12,443 bases of DNA from Stagnihabitans sp043738565 (GTDB lineage: Bacteria; Pseudomonadota; Alphaproteobacteria; Rhodobacterales; Rhodobacteraceae). The stretch covers positions 1 to 12,443 of the forward strand of contig JAYUGA010000191.1 of the NCBI GenBank assembly GCA_043738565.1, written 5' to 3'. Of the stretch, positions 1-7,157 are shown piece after piece. Within the stretch, counting starts at the first letter, position 1. The number at the start of each line of letters is the position of its first letter. The notes beneath the pieces were generated by a model that was not told the origin of the DNA, searched no databases, and worked only from the letters and a program-made list of their open reading frames with translations. Both the position numbers and the translations under genes were made by a program.

Positions 1-496
1 GGCGGCTGGAGCGGCGATTGCCGGACCCGACCTTGGCCGCAGCCTTGCCGGGGGCAGCATTGGCCGCCGCCAGCGCATGCAGCCTGGCCGCCGCATCCAG
101 CAGCGCCTTGCGCGCCGCACTGTAGCCGCCCTTGGCAGGCATCGCTTGGGCCGCTGCGGCAAACTGGTCGCTGAGGCAATCGACGTTCAGCGACGGATCG
201 CCCAGCGCCTGACAAAACGCGGTGCCCGAAGACAGGTCTGCCACGATCTGGTCGGTCTCCTCTGGCGAAATGCCTTCGGCGTCGGCGGGGCCGTCTGCCA
301 AAGCATCGGCCAGAGCGCCTGCATCCTCCGACGGCTGGGCTGCACCATCCCCACCGCCGTCGTCTTGCACCAGAACCAGAGGCAGGCCAACGGGCGGCTG
401 TCCCTGCGCGAAGCCCGCAGCTTCATTGGCCATGCCGGCCACCGGCAAGGTCATGGTGCCGGTCAACAACACGCGCATCACGGCTTTGTGCAACAT
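1..496 (-). CDS. Putative secreted alanine-rich protein, N-terminal part (3' end outside window)
   Basis: An open frame on the minus strand runs from an ATG at 496 off the left edge, giving 165 visible residues without a stop. The start is supported by a GGAAAGG ribosome-binding site 8 bases upstream; an earlier in-frame ATG at 517 has none. The N-terminus (MLHKAVMRVLL...) has a basic residue, a hydrophobic core and a small-residue region ending near A23, as in a Sec signal peptide. The mature part begins with a Gly/Asp/Ala-rich stretch of about 50 residues and then a segment with two cysteines (C95, C107) that could form a disulfide. The visible end is Ala/Lys/Arg-rich. I recognise no domain. 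It is divergent from ptsP across a 308-bp gap. The secreted location is inferred; the function is unknown. Confidence 0.7.
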   Translation of the reverse strand, partial: MLHKAVMRVLLTGTMTLPVAGMANEAAGFAQGQPPVGLPLVLVQDDGGGDGAAQPSEDAGALADALADGPADAEGISPEETDQIVADLSSGTAFCQALGDPSLNVDCLSDQFAAAAQAMPAKGGYSAARKALLDAAARLHALAAANAAPGKAAAKVGSGNRRSSR

Positions 497-804
497 CGGA
501 CCGGCCTTTCCGGGCATGCGCAACAGGCAACCCAAGTCCCGCGACCCTAAAGCCCGGCCCGGTCTGACGCAATCCTGTTCGCAGTACGCAGCTTCTTCTG
601 CACCCAAAACCCCGGCAGCGCCCGATCTTCCCCCCCCCAATTCCCCTGGCCGAAACCGTCCTGACCGCAGCGCTGGCGCAAGTCACCATCGCCCGGATTG
701 CCCAAGAAATAACCGGCACTCCGCCGCCACCCGGAACTCCACCGCCTGCCCTGTTCCATTTGCCGCAGGCATATGGTCTAACACCCATAAAGGGGACCGC
801 CGGG
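497..804. other. Gene-free divergent intergenic region (308 bp)
   Basis: This stretch separates the secreted-protein gene (minus) from ptsP (plus) and must carry both promoters. I see no convincing -35/-10 pair for either. It contains a run of nine C at 630-638. A TTG at 760 could extend ptsP by 15 codons, but it lacks a ribosome-binding site. No RNA gene or repeat was recognised here. Confidence 0.5.
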
Positions 805-3042
805 ATGGCCGAACGCAGCGAAAGCGACAGCCGCAAGCTTCTGCGCCGTTTGCGCGACGTGCTGGCCACGCCCGCCAAGGGCCAGGAACGGCTGGACCGC
901 ATCACCCATCTGATCGCCGACAGCATGCAGACCGAGGTCTGCTCGATCTACCTGTTCCGCGACGCCGAAACGCTGGAGCTGTGCGCGACGCAGGGCCTCA
1001 AGAAAGCCGCCGTCCATAAAACCCGCATGAAACTGGGGGAGGGGCTCGTTGGCCGCGTCGCCCGCACCGGCCTGCCGGTCAACACCGCCGATGCACCGGG
1101 CGAAAAGGGCTTCCGCTTCATGCCAGAGACCGGCGAGGAAATCTTTTCCTCCTTCCTCGGCGTGCCGATCCAGCGCGTCGGTGAGAAACTCGGCGTGCTG
1201 GTGGTCCAGTCCAAAGCCGCCCGCGCCTTTGCCGAGGACGAGATGGACGCCATCGAAGTCGTCGCAATGGTGCTGGCCGAAATGACCGAACTCGGCGCCT
1301 TCGCGGGCGACGGGATGAGCGCTCTGCACCGCCACCCCGCCCTGTTTCGCGGCGACAGCGGGCAGGAAGGTGCTGCCGAAGGCCGGGTCTGGCTGCACGA
1401 ACCCCGCGTTGTCGTCACCAACCCGGTGGCCGACGATCCCTTGACCGAGATCGACCGCATCCGCGCCGCCGTGGGCGAGTTGCGGGTTTCGGTCGATGAC
1501 CTCCTGGAGGCCGAAAGCCTCGACAAGGACCAGAAGGCGGTGCTGGAAGCCTACCGGATGTTCGCCCATTCCCGTGGCTGGCTGCGCCGGATGGAAGACG
1601 ACATCCAGCGCGGCCTCAGCGCCGAGGCCGCCGTCGAAAAGGAACAGGGCACCGCCCGCGCCCGGCTGGAACAGGTGCCCGACGCCTATCTGCGCGAACG
1701 CCTGCATGATCTGGATGACCTCGCCAACCGCCTGCTGCGCATCCTGACCGGTCAGGGCCGCGATACCGGGGCCGAGATGCCCGACAACCCGATTCTCGTT
1801 GCCCGCAACATCGGCCCCGCCGAACTCTTGGAATACGGCCGCAAGCTGCGCGGCGTCGTGCTGGAGGAAGGTTCCGTCGGCTCGCACGCCGCCATCGTCG
1901 CCCGCGCTCTGGCGATCCCCCTGGTGATCCATGCCAAAGGCATCACGCAGGAATCGCTGAACGGCAACGCCATTCTGGTCGATGGCGACACCGGCATCGT
2001 CCACCTGCGCCCGGATGAGGCGGTGGCGCGCGGTTTCCGCGACAAGATCGCCATGCAAGCCGAGGCGCAGAAACGCTATGCCTCCCTGCGCGACCTGCCC
2101 GCCACCACCCGCGACGGCCAGACGGTCGAGTTGCACATGAACGCCGGCCTGATGGCGGACCTGCCTTCGCTGGCGGGCTCAGGTGCCGAAGGCGTCGGCC
2201 TGTTTCGCACCGAGTTGCAATTCCTGATCCGCAACAAGATGCCGCAACGCGCCGAACTGGCCTCGCTCTATGCCCGCGTGATGGACGCCGCCAAAGGCAA
2301 GCCGGTCGCCTTCCGCACCCTCGACATCGGCTCGGACAAGGTCCTGCCCTATATGAAACCGAATGACGAGCCGAACCCGGCGATGGGCTGGCGCGCCATC
2401 CGCGTCGGCCTTGACAAACCCGGCGTGCTGCGGATGCAGTTGCAGGCCCTGCTGCGCGCCGCCAATGGCCGCCCGTTGCAGGTCATGTTCCCCTTCATCG
2501 CCGAATTCGGCGAATTCCAGATGGCCCGCAGCCATACATTACGCGAGATTCACCGCGAAAAATCCCTCGGTCACACCATCCCCGCCAGCATCGAAATCGG
2601 TGCCATGCTGGAAACCCCCAGCCTCGCCTACGCCCCCGACGCCTTCTTCCAGTTGACCGATTTCATCTCGATCGGCGGCAATGACCTCAAGCAATTCTTC
2701 TTCGCCGCCGACCGCGAGAATGAACGGGTCCGCAAACGCTATGACACTCTCAACCTGTCGTTCCTCGCCTTCCTTGAACTCGTCGTCGCCCGTTGCGCCC
2801 CGTTTGAGACCAAACTCAGCTTCTGCGGTGAAGACGCCGGCCGCCCGATCGAAGCCCTCGCCTTGGCCGCCGTAGGCCTGCGCCGCCTGTCGATGCGCCC
2901 CGCCTCCATCGGCCCGGTCAAGGCTTTGCTGCGCTCCGTCGATTTGACGGAAGCCCGCGCCGTCATCGACCGCGCCCGCGCGGATGGTGCCGAAACCGCG
3001 CGCCCGGCGTTGATGGACTGGCTGGCCGGGAACAGCGCCTGA
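805..3042 (+). CDS. ptsP: Phosphoenolpyruvate--protein phosphotransferase PtsP (enzyme I-Ntr)
   Basis: PtsP transfers phosphate from phosphoenolpyruvate to NPr, the first step of the nitrogen-type PTS, a cytoplasmic regulatory cascade ending on EIIA-Ntr. The 745-residue product has the family's length and domain order: a GAF sensor domain (about 15-165), the enzyme I N-terminal helical domain (about 185-305), the phosphohistidine domain with GSVGSHAAIVAR and the expected phosphorylated His361, and the PEP-binding C-terminal barrel. The barrel carries GLFRTELQFL, FRTLDIGSDK, SIEIGAMLETP, IGGNDLKQF and the FCGEDAGRP motif with Cys674. No key residue appears to be missing. I chose the ATG at 805 because AGGGG lies 9 bases upstream and the protein then begins MAERSESDSRKLL. 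It is convergent with the EcsC-family gene. The GAF ligand is not evident; in related bacteria it responds to nitrogen metabolites. Confidence 0.96.
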   Translation: MAERSESDSRKLLRRLRDVLATPAKGQERLDRITHLIADSMQTEVCSIYLFRDAETLELCATQGLKKAAVHKTRMKLGEGLVGRVARTGLPVNTADAPGEKGFRFMPETGEEIFSSFLGVPIQRVGEKLGVLVVQSKAARAFAEDEMDAIEVVAMVLAEMTELGAFAGDGMSALHRHPALFRGDSGQEGAAEGRVWLHEPRVVVTNPVADDPLTEIDRIRAAVGELRVSVDDLLEAESLDKDQKAVLEAYRMFAHSRGWLRRMEDDIQRGLSAEAAVEKEQGTARARLEQVPDAYLRERLHDLDDLANRLLRILTGQGRDTGAEMPDNPILVARNIGPAELLEYGRKLRGVVLEEGSVGSHAAIVARALAIPLVIHAKGITQESLNGNAILVDGDTGIVHLRPDEAVARGFRDKIAMQAEAQKRYASLRDLPATTRDGQTVELHMNAGLMADLPSLAGSGAEGVGLFRTELQFLIRNKMPQRAELASLYARVMDAAKGKPVAFRTLDIGSDKVLPYMKPNDEPNPAMGWRAIRVGLDKPGVLRMQLQALLRAANGRPLQVMFPFIAEFGEFQMARSHTLREIHREKSLGHTIPASIEIGAMLETPSLAYAPDAFFQLTDFISIGGNDLKQFFFAADRENERVRKRYDTLNLSFLAFLELVVARCAPFETKLSFCGEDAGRPIEALALAAVGLRRLSMRPASIGPVKALLRSVDLTEARAVIDRARADGAETARPALMDWLAGNSA

Positions 3043-3050
3043 TCCGAAGC

Positions 3051-3131
3051 CACGATTTTTCCGCGAAAAATCAAGTATTTCTGAATTTTCGCAGAAAATT
3101 CGTCTCTCGGATTTTTCGCGGAAAAATCGTG
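3051..3131. repeat. Cluster of three 19-bp palindromes forming a 22-bp inverted repeat at a convergent junction
   Basis: Three palindromes with the layout 8-bp arm, 3-bp centre, 8-bp arm occur at 3054-3072 (GATTTTTC-CGC-GAAAAATC), 3083-3101 (GAATTTTC-GCA-GAAAATTC) and 3110-3128 (GATTTTTC-GCG-GAAAAATC). Bases 3051-3072 and 3110-3131 are exact reverse complements over 22 bp, so the array can fold as three small hairpins or one long stem with the middle palindrome in its loop. It fills the gap between the converging ptsP and EcsC-family genes. A bidirectional transcription-termination role is inferred. No classic GC stem followed by a U-run is present. Confidence 0.85.
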
Positions 3132-3147
3132 CCCGTCCCCGGCGCAA

Positions 3148-3900
3148 TCAAGCCCGGTGCGGCAGCACCTTGGCCTGCGCGAACGCCCGCATCACCGCCT
3201 CGGTGCCATGCAGCTCTGACAGCCGCATCAGCCGGAACCGGATCCGCGCAATCTCGCGGTAATAGGTGATGAAGGCCACGTTCAGCGCCGCCCCCGTCAC
3301 CGCGCCCAGCACCGGCACCGCCTGCGCCGCCAGCTTTTCGCCCAGCACCGCCGCCAGCCGGGGCGCTACCGTGGCAATCACCCGCTGCAACGAAGGCCCG
3401 GCCACCGCCACCCGCGCCGACAGGAACGCGGTGTTCACCCCGTCATCCGCCCGCAAGGGACTGCCCGCCGAAAACACCTCCAGACAGGCCAGCCGGATCG
3501 CCTCGGCATCCGGGTCATAGCCCGCAGCGACCGCCTCGCACCGGATCGCGTGCAGCATGATCGTCACCGTCACCGGCAGTTCCACCAGCGATCCCGCCAG
3601 GCCTGCCGCCCCGCCAGCCGCCCCGCTCGCCATCGCCGCAACGGTCGATCCGCGCCGCCCCAGATCCGGCGCATGGCCCCCGACCCGCGCCGCACCATAG
3701 GCCAGCTCCAGCGCCCGTGCCGTCAGCCGCTCCAGATCGCCGCGCAGCTTCGCCGGCAGCTTGTCCAGTTGCGCCTCGATCCCGCCGCCCAGCCGGTTCA
3801 CCAGCCGCAGAAACGGCCCGTTCGCCCGCGCCGCAGCGTAAGCCAGGCCGTCAATCTCGACCCCAAGGTCGGGCACACGCAAGGCGGGCAAATGATCCAT
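3148..3900 (-). CDS. EcsC family protein
   Basis: The 250-residue product resembles the EcsC family (named after the Bacillus Ecs operon; biochemical function unknown). Visible traits are an N-terminal segment rich in helix formers, a Gly/Ala-rich hydrophobic stretch around residues 89-115 (ASGAAGGAAGLAGSL, then ELPVTVTIML), a central DGVNTAFLSARVAV segment, a second small-residue-rich stretch around 195-215, and a C-terminal YYREIARIRFRLMRLSELHG helix. Family members are thought to be membrane-associated. The start is the first ATG after an in-frame TGA just upstream; the nearby GGGG is only three bases away and lies inside a palindrome (3901-3917), so initiation may be weak or controlled. 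It follows the GNAT gene by 18 bases and is probably co-transcribed with it. Confidence 0.82.
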   Translation of the reverse strand: MDHLPALRVPDLGVEIDGLAYAAARANGPFLRLVNRLGGGIEAQLDKLPAKLRGDLERLTARALELAYGAARVGGHAPDLGRRGSTVAAMASGAAGGAAGLAGSLVELPVTVTIMLHAIRCEAVAAGYDPDAEAIRLACLEVFSAGSPLRADDGVNTAFLSARVAVAGPSLQRVIATVAPRLAAVLGEKLAAQAVPVLGAVTGAALNVAFITYYREIARIRFRLMRLSELHGTEAVMRAFAQAKVLPHRA

Positions 3901-3917
3901 GCCCCATCATATGGGGC
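3901..3917 (-). promoter_or_regulatory. Palindrome overlapping the EcsC-gene ribosome-binding region
   Basis: GCCCCATCATATGGGGC has perfect 7-bp arms and a 3-bp centre. It fills most of the 18-bp gap between the GNAT and EcsC-family genes and ends directly at the EcsC ATG. In the minus-strand mRNA the hairpin would sequester the only G-rich ribosome-binding sequence. Translational control is an inference; a short palindrome in GC-rich DNA may also be chance. Confidence 0.4.
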
Positions 3918-3918
3918 G

Positions 3919-4422
3919 TCACGCCCCCACCGCAATCCCCGTGGCCTTGGTCACCGCCCCGCGCACCCCGTCCCAGGCCGCCGCCTTCAGCGCCAGCCCC
4001 AGCACCCGCTCGGGGTTGGTCGGCGGCGGCATCTCGACGCCCTCCAGCCGCATGAACCCGAACCGCCGGTAATAGGGCGCATCCCCCACCAGCATCACCC
4101 GCTCCCAGCCCAAGCGTCGCGCCTCGACCAGACTTTCGTTGATCATCAAGCCGCCCAGGCCCTCGCTCTGCCGCGTCGGATGCACCGCCACCGGCCCCAG
4201 CAGCAGCACGTCCGCACCACCCACCTCGACCGGCCAGTACCTTATGGCCGCCGCCAGTGTCCCGTCATCATCGCGCACCACCAGACACAGCGCCGCCACC
4301 GTCGCCACCCCGTCGCGCAACCGGTACGACGACAGCGCCGTGCGCCCCGGCGAAAACACCAGGTCATACAGCGCCTCGACCTCCCACCAGTCGGCCTCGA
4401 CCTCTTCCTCCAGCCTGTACAC
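3919..4422 (-). CDS. GNAT family N-acetyltransferase (YhbS/COG3153-like)
   Basis: This 167-residue protein has the GCN5-related acetyltransferase fold signature. Strand 4 and motif A read LLLGPVAVHPTRQSEGLGG (about 73-91), with the acetyl-CoA pyrophosphate-binding loop R84-Q-S-E-G-L-G90. It is followed by a VMLVGDAPYYRRFGF segment (about 109-123) characteristic of the YhbS/COG3153 branch, where the substrate is usually unknown. Translation starts at a GTG (4422), supported by AGGGG seven bases upstream. It is divergent from the flavin reductase-like gene and lies 18 bases ahead of the EcsC-family gene, probably as the first gene of a two-gene unit. The acetylated substrate cannot be told from sequence. 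Confidence 0.88.
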   Translation of the reverse strand: MYRLEEEVEADWWEVEALYDLVFSPGRTALSSYRLRDGVATVAALCLVVRDDDGTLAAAIRYWPVEVGGADVLLLGPVAVHPTRQSEGLGGLMINESLVEARRLGWERVMLVGDAPYYRRFGFMRLEGVEMPPPTNPERVLGLALKAAAWDGVRGAVTKATGIAVGA

Positions 4423-4515
4423 GGCACCGCCCCTGAGAATCGCGCCCCCTTAGAATCGGCGCAAAACGCCCGTAACATGGCCCCCAATCCGGATCAAACC
4501 CCGAAAGCCCCCACC
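4423..4515. promoter_or_regulatory. Divergent promoter region with a duplicated ribosome-binding segment
   Basis: These 93 bp separate the GNAT gene (minus) from the flavin reductase-like gene (plus). On the minus strand a GATTCT-A/C-AGGGG segment occurs twice 16 bp apart (plus coordinates 4446-4457 and 4430-4441, one mismatch in 12). The copy nearer the GTG supplies its ribosome-binding site. No strong -35/-10 pair was seen on either strand. Confidence 0.4.
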
Positions 4516-5091
4516 ATGTTCTACCGCCCGTCCCAAGGCCACGGCCTGCCGCATTCGCCCTTCAATGCCATCGTGGCGCCGCGCCCGATCGGCTGGATCT
4601 CGACGCGGGGGCCGCAGGGCGACAACCTCGCACCCTATTCCTTCTTCAATGCCGTGGCCTACACCCCGCCGCAGGTCATCTTCGCGGGCGACCTCAAGGA
4701 CTCGCTGCGCAACATCCAGGCCACCGGCGTTTTCGCCACCAACGTGGTAAGCGAGCCGCTCTGGCACCTCATGTCCGAAACCTCGGCCCACCTGCCGCAT
4801 GGCACCGACGAATTCACCCATGCCGGCGTTGATCGGTCCGAGTGCACCACCATCAACTGCCCCCGCGTCACCCTGTCCCCCGCCACGCTGGAGTGTCGGT
4901 TGCAGCAAATCATCACCCTCGAAGGCGGCGTGGATTTCCTGATCATCGGCACCGTCATCGGCGTCCACATCCGCGACGAGTACCTGACCGATGGCACCTT
5001 TGATCTGACCAAAGTCCGCCCGATGGCCCGGCTGGGCTACAAGGACTACGCGGTGATCACGGAGACTTTGCCGCTGGAGAGGCCTGCGTAG
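4516..5091 (+). CDS. Flavin reductase family protein (FMN-binding split-barrel)
   Basis: The 191-residue protein matches the flavin reductase-like domain family (PF01613, DIM6/NTAB type). These small FMN-binding split-barrel proteins often reduce flavin with NAD(P)H or act as the reductase of two-component monooxygenases. The hallmark N-terminal segment is present: NAIVAPRPIGWISTRG (about residues 16-31), followed by NLAPYSFFNAVAYTPP, the usual FMN phosphate/isoalloxazine region. The C-terminal part (VRPMARLGYKDYAVI) is also typical. The ATG at 4516 gives the family's usual MFYRP start, although only a weak GAAAG precedes it; an upstream in-frame ATG at 4477 would add 13 unconserved-looking residues and has no ribosome-binding site. 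No oxygenase partner is adjacent, so the electron acceptor is unknown. The next gene starts 64 bases downstream on the same strand. Confidence 0.88.
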   Translation: MFYRPSQGHGLPHSPFNAIVAPRPIGWISTRGPQGDNLAPYSFFNAVAYTPPQVIFAGDLKDSLRNIQATGVFATNVVSEPLWHLMSETSAHLPHGTDEFTHAGVDRSECTTINCPRVTLSPATLECRLQQIITLEGGVDFLIIGTVIGVHIRDEYLTDGTFDLTKVRPMARLGYKDYAVITETLPLERPA

Positions 5092-5155
5092 CCAACCCAA
5101 ACCCCCACCTTGCACCCCGGCCCGTTTCCCGCCACCCTGCGGTTGAGGGGACCCG

Positions 5156-7081
5156 ATGCCACATTTCAAAACCATCGCCGAATTTGAGGCCCAGACCGCC
5201 GCAAACGCCCCCACCGAAGCCGAACGCCAACTGATCGAAGACTGCTGCGAAGGCAGACCCTGCATCCTCGCGCCAACCCGCCCCGAAACCGCGACGCCAG
5301 CCAACATCATCCGCGCCCCCCTCTTGCGCCTGCTGATCATCGGCGGCAGCCCCGCCTGTGGCCTGACCGAGTCCGGCGTCCATCTGTGCGGCGGCTTTAT
5401 CACCGGCAGCCTCGACCTCGATTTCGCCACCGCCCGTGGCATGACGACGCTGGACGTCTGCCATTTCACCGACGCCCCGCGCCTGATGCAGGCCCACCTG
5501 CGCCACCTGAGCCTACAGCGAAGCCACCTGCCGGGATTGTTGGCGCAGGGAATGACGGTCGACGGCTCCGTCCTCCTCCGCAATCTCACCGCCACCGCCA
5601 CGGTCGATGTCAATGGCGCGCAGATCACCGGGCAGCTGGACTGCAGCAGCGCCGAATTCGACGGCCAGACCGGGCCGGACACTTGGGGACGCGCCCTCCA
5701 CGCCCAGGGGGTGACGGTGGGGGCAGCCCTGTTCCTGCGCAGCCTCACCGCCACCGGCATGGTCGACGTGAATGGCGCACGGATCGGCGGGCAGCTTGCC
5801 TGCACCGACGCCAAACTCGATGGCAAGACCGGGCCGGACAGCTGGGGAGTCGCCTTCAATGCCCAGGGGGTGACGGTGGGGGCGGACTTGTTTCTGATCG
5901 ACCTCACCGCCACCGGCATGGTCGCTGTGAATGGCGCGCAGATCACCGGGCAGTTGGACTGCACCGGTACCAGGCTCGACGGCAGGACCGGGCCGGACAG
6001 CTGGGGAGCCGCCCTCAACGCCCAGGAGGTGACGATAGGGGCAGGCTTGTTCCTGCGCAACCTCATCGCCACCGGCATGGTCGATGTGAATGGCGCGCGG
6101 ATCTCCGGGGAGCTGGACTGCGACGGTGCCACATTTGACGGCAAATCGAGCTTTGCCTTCAACGGCCAGCGGATGCAGGTCAAACAGGGCTTCCTATGGC
6201 GCGGCATTGCCAAGACCGCAGGTCAGGTCTCCCTCGCCTCCGCCCATGTCGGCGATCTGGTGGACGATCTGGCAAGCTGGCCCGATGATCTCTACCTTGA
6301 CGGCTTCACCTATGACCGGATCAGCGCCGCCCCGACCGAGGCCAAGGGCCGGCTCGGCTGGTTGAAGAAGGGTTCAAACTTCCAAGGCACCTTCCACCCC
6401 CAGCCCTACACCCAGCTTGCCAAAGTCCTGTTCGAAATCGGCCACGACCGCGAGGCGCGGGTGGTGCTGCGGAAGCGAGAGGCACTGCTTCACGTCCATG
6501 GACGGGCCGCCCGCCGGATCGAACCCAACGGCGATGTCGACGTCGCCCTGCGCTCGCTGTGGCGCGACGCCGTCAACTTGCTCGATTGGCTCTGGGATTG
6601 GTTGACCTATCTCGTCATCGGTTACGGCTACCGCCCGTTCAACAGCCTCGCCGCCCTGTTGTTCCTCTTTGTCATTGCCAGCTTTCTCGCCTCTGAAACC
6701 TGGTCCGAAGGCTCCTTCGCCCCCAATTCCGACGTCATCCTAACCTCGTCCGGCTGGGCGCAGGCCGAGGCGAGCGATTGCATCCCGCGCCAAGACCCGC
6801 CGCGCGTGACAATTTGCGACCCCAACCCCGCCGCCGCCTGGGCCAGTGACCCCGCCCGCGGCCTCGACTGGGACACGTTCAACCCCTGGGCCTATGCCGC
6901 CGATCTCGTCGTCCCGGTCCTCGACATCGGCCAGACCTCGGCCTGGGCCCCCTCCAAGGATCGCGGCCCTTGGGGCTGGGGCCTGTGGTGGGGCCGCTGG
7001 GTGCTGGAAGTCCTCGGCTGGGTCATCACCGCCCTTGGTGCTGCCGCCATCACCGGCATCATCCAGCGTGACCGGGGCTAG
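5156..7081 (+). CDS. Membrane-anchored protein with four 53-residue tandem repeats (pentapeptide/beta-helix-like)
   Basis: This 641-residue protein of unknown function resembles large repeat proteins sometimes labelled 'membrane-associated oxidoreductase' or 'pentapeptide-repeat-like'; no catalytic motif supports an enzyme name. Order: an N-terminal domain (1-131) with PANIIRAPLLRLLIIGG and GVHLCGGFITGSLDL, already reading as a beta-helix rung; four tandem units at 132-184, 185-237, 238-290 and 291-338 (core T-V-G-x-x-L-F-L-R-x-L-T-A-T-G-M-V-D-V-N-G-A-x-I-x-G-x-L-D-C), the last shortened; a soluble linker with a charged helical segment; hydrophobic segments near 475-512; a roughly 100-residue loop with two cysteines; and a C-terminal membrane helix near 615-637. 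The ATG at 5156 has GAGGGG five bases upstream. No signal peptide is seen, so the repeat domain is probably cytoplasmic. It may share a transcript with the upstream flavin reductase-like gene. Confidence 0.75.
   Translation: MPHFKTIAEFEAQTAANAPTEAERQLIEDCCEGRPCILAPTRPETATPANIIRAPLLRLLIIGGSPACGLTESGVHLCGGFITGSLDLDFATARGMTTLDVCHFTDAPRLMQAHLRHLSLQRSHLPGLLAQGMTVDGSVLLRNLTATATVDVNGAQITGQLDCSSAEFDGQTGPDTWGRALHAQGVTVGAALFLRSLTATGMVDVNGARIGGQLACTDAKLDGKTGPDSWGVAFNAQGVTVGADLFLIDLTATGMVAVNGAQITGQLDCTGTRLDGRTGPDSWGAALNAQEVTIGAGLFLRNLIATGMVDVNGARISGELDCDGATFDGKSSFAFNGQRMQVKQGFLWRGIAKTAGQVSLASAHVGDLVDDLASWPDDLYLDGFTYDRISAAPTEAKGRLGWLKKGSNFQGTFHPQPYTQLAKVLFEIGHDREARVVLRKREALLHVHGRAARRIEPNGDVDVALRSLWRDAVNLLDWLWDWLTYLVIGYGYRPFNSLAALLFLFVIASFLASETWSEGSFAPNSDVILTSSGWAQAEASDCIPRQDPPRVTICDPNPAAAWASDPARGLDWDTFNPWAYAADLVVPVLDIGQTSAWAPSKDRGPWGWGLWWGRWVLEVLGWVITALGAAAITGIIQRDRG
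5549..6169 (+). repeat. 159-bp tandem repeat, 3 full units plus 1 shortened unit, inside the membrane-protein gene
   Basis: Units begin at 5549, 5708, 5867 and 6026, exactly 159 bp (53 codons) apart; the fourth lacks the T-G-P-D-S-W-G codons and ends near 6169. Similarity is high at the DNA level, with long identical stretches such as CACCGCCACCGGCATGGTCG in units 2 and 3. Units 1 and 3 share NGAQITGQLDC, while units 2 and 4 share VDVNGARI. The mosaic suggests duplication plus intragenic recombination or gene conversion. Confidence 0.9.
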
Positions 7082-7157
7082 CCGTCTGCGGTCAAACCTT
7101 TCCAAGTGGTTAAAATCTCAAAACCAACCCCTTGATTTTCCACACTTTCCAAAAGTC

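Noticed and set aside
778..2136. A 452-codon open frame on the minus strand inside ptsP
   Set aside because: It is antisense to a gene with unambiguous family motifs, has low-complexity composition and matches no protein pattern; long antisense frames are expected at this GC content.
2553..2564. CCGCGAAAAATC inside ptsP, identical to half of the junction palindrome
   Set aside because: It has no second arm and encodes conserved-looking protein sequence, so it is probably chance.
3550..4515. An in-frame upstream extension of the flavin reductase-like gene (322 codons)
   Set aside because: It is Arg/Pro/Gln/His-rich shadow sequence antisense to the EcsC and GNAT genes; the recognisable protein begins at MFYRP (4516).
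5549..6169. Regular repeats considered as a CRISPR array
   Set aside because: Units are contiguous 159-bp blocks without unique spacers, in frame within a coding sequence.
4450..6213. A 587-codon minus-strand frame with its own protein repeats
   Set aside because: Its repeats are the antisense reading of the 159-bp repeats in the membrane-protein gene, and it also crosses the flavin reductase-like gene. The plus-strand genes have ribosome-binding sites and family motifs.
7107..7125. TGGTT/AACCA inverted repeat after the membrane-protein gene, considered as a terminator
   Set aside because: The stem is only 5 bp with a 9-base or longer loop and no U-run follows.
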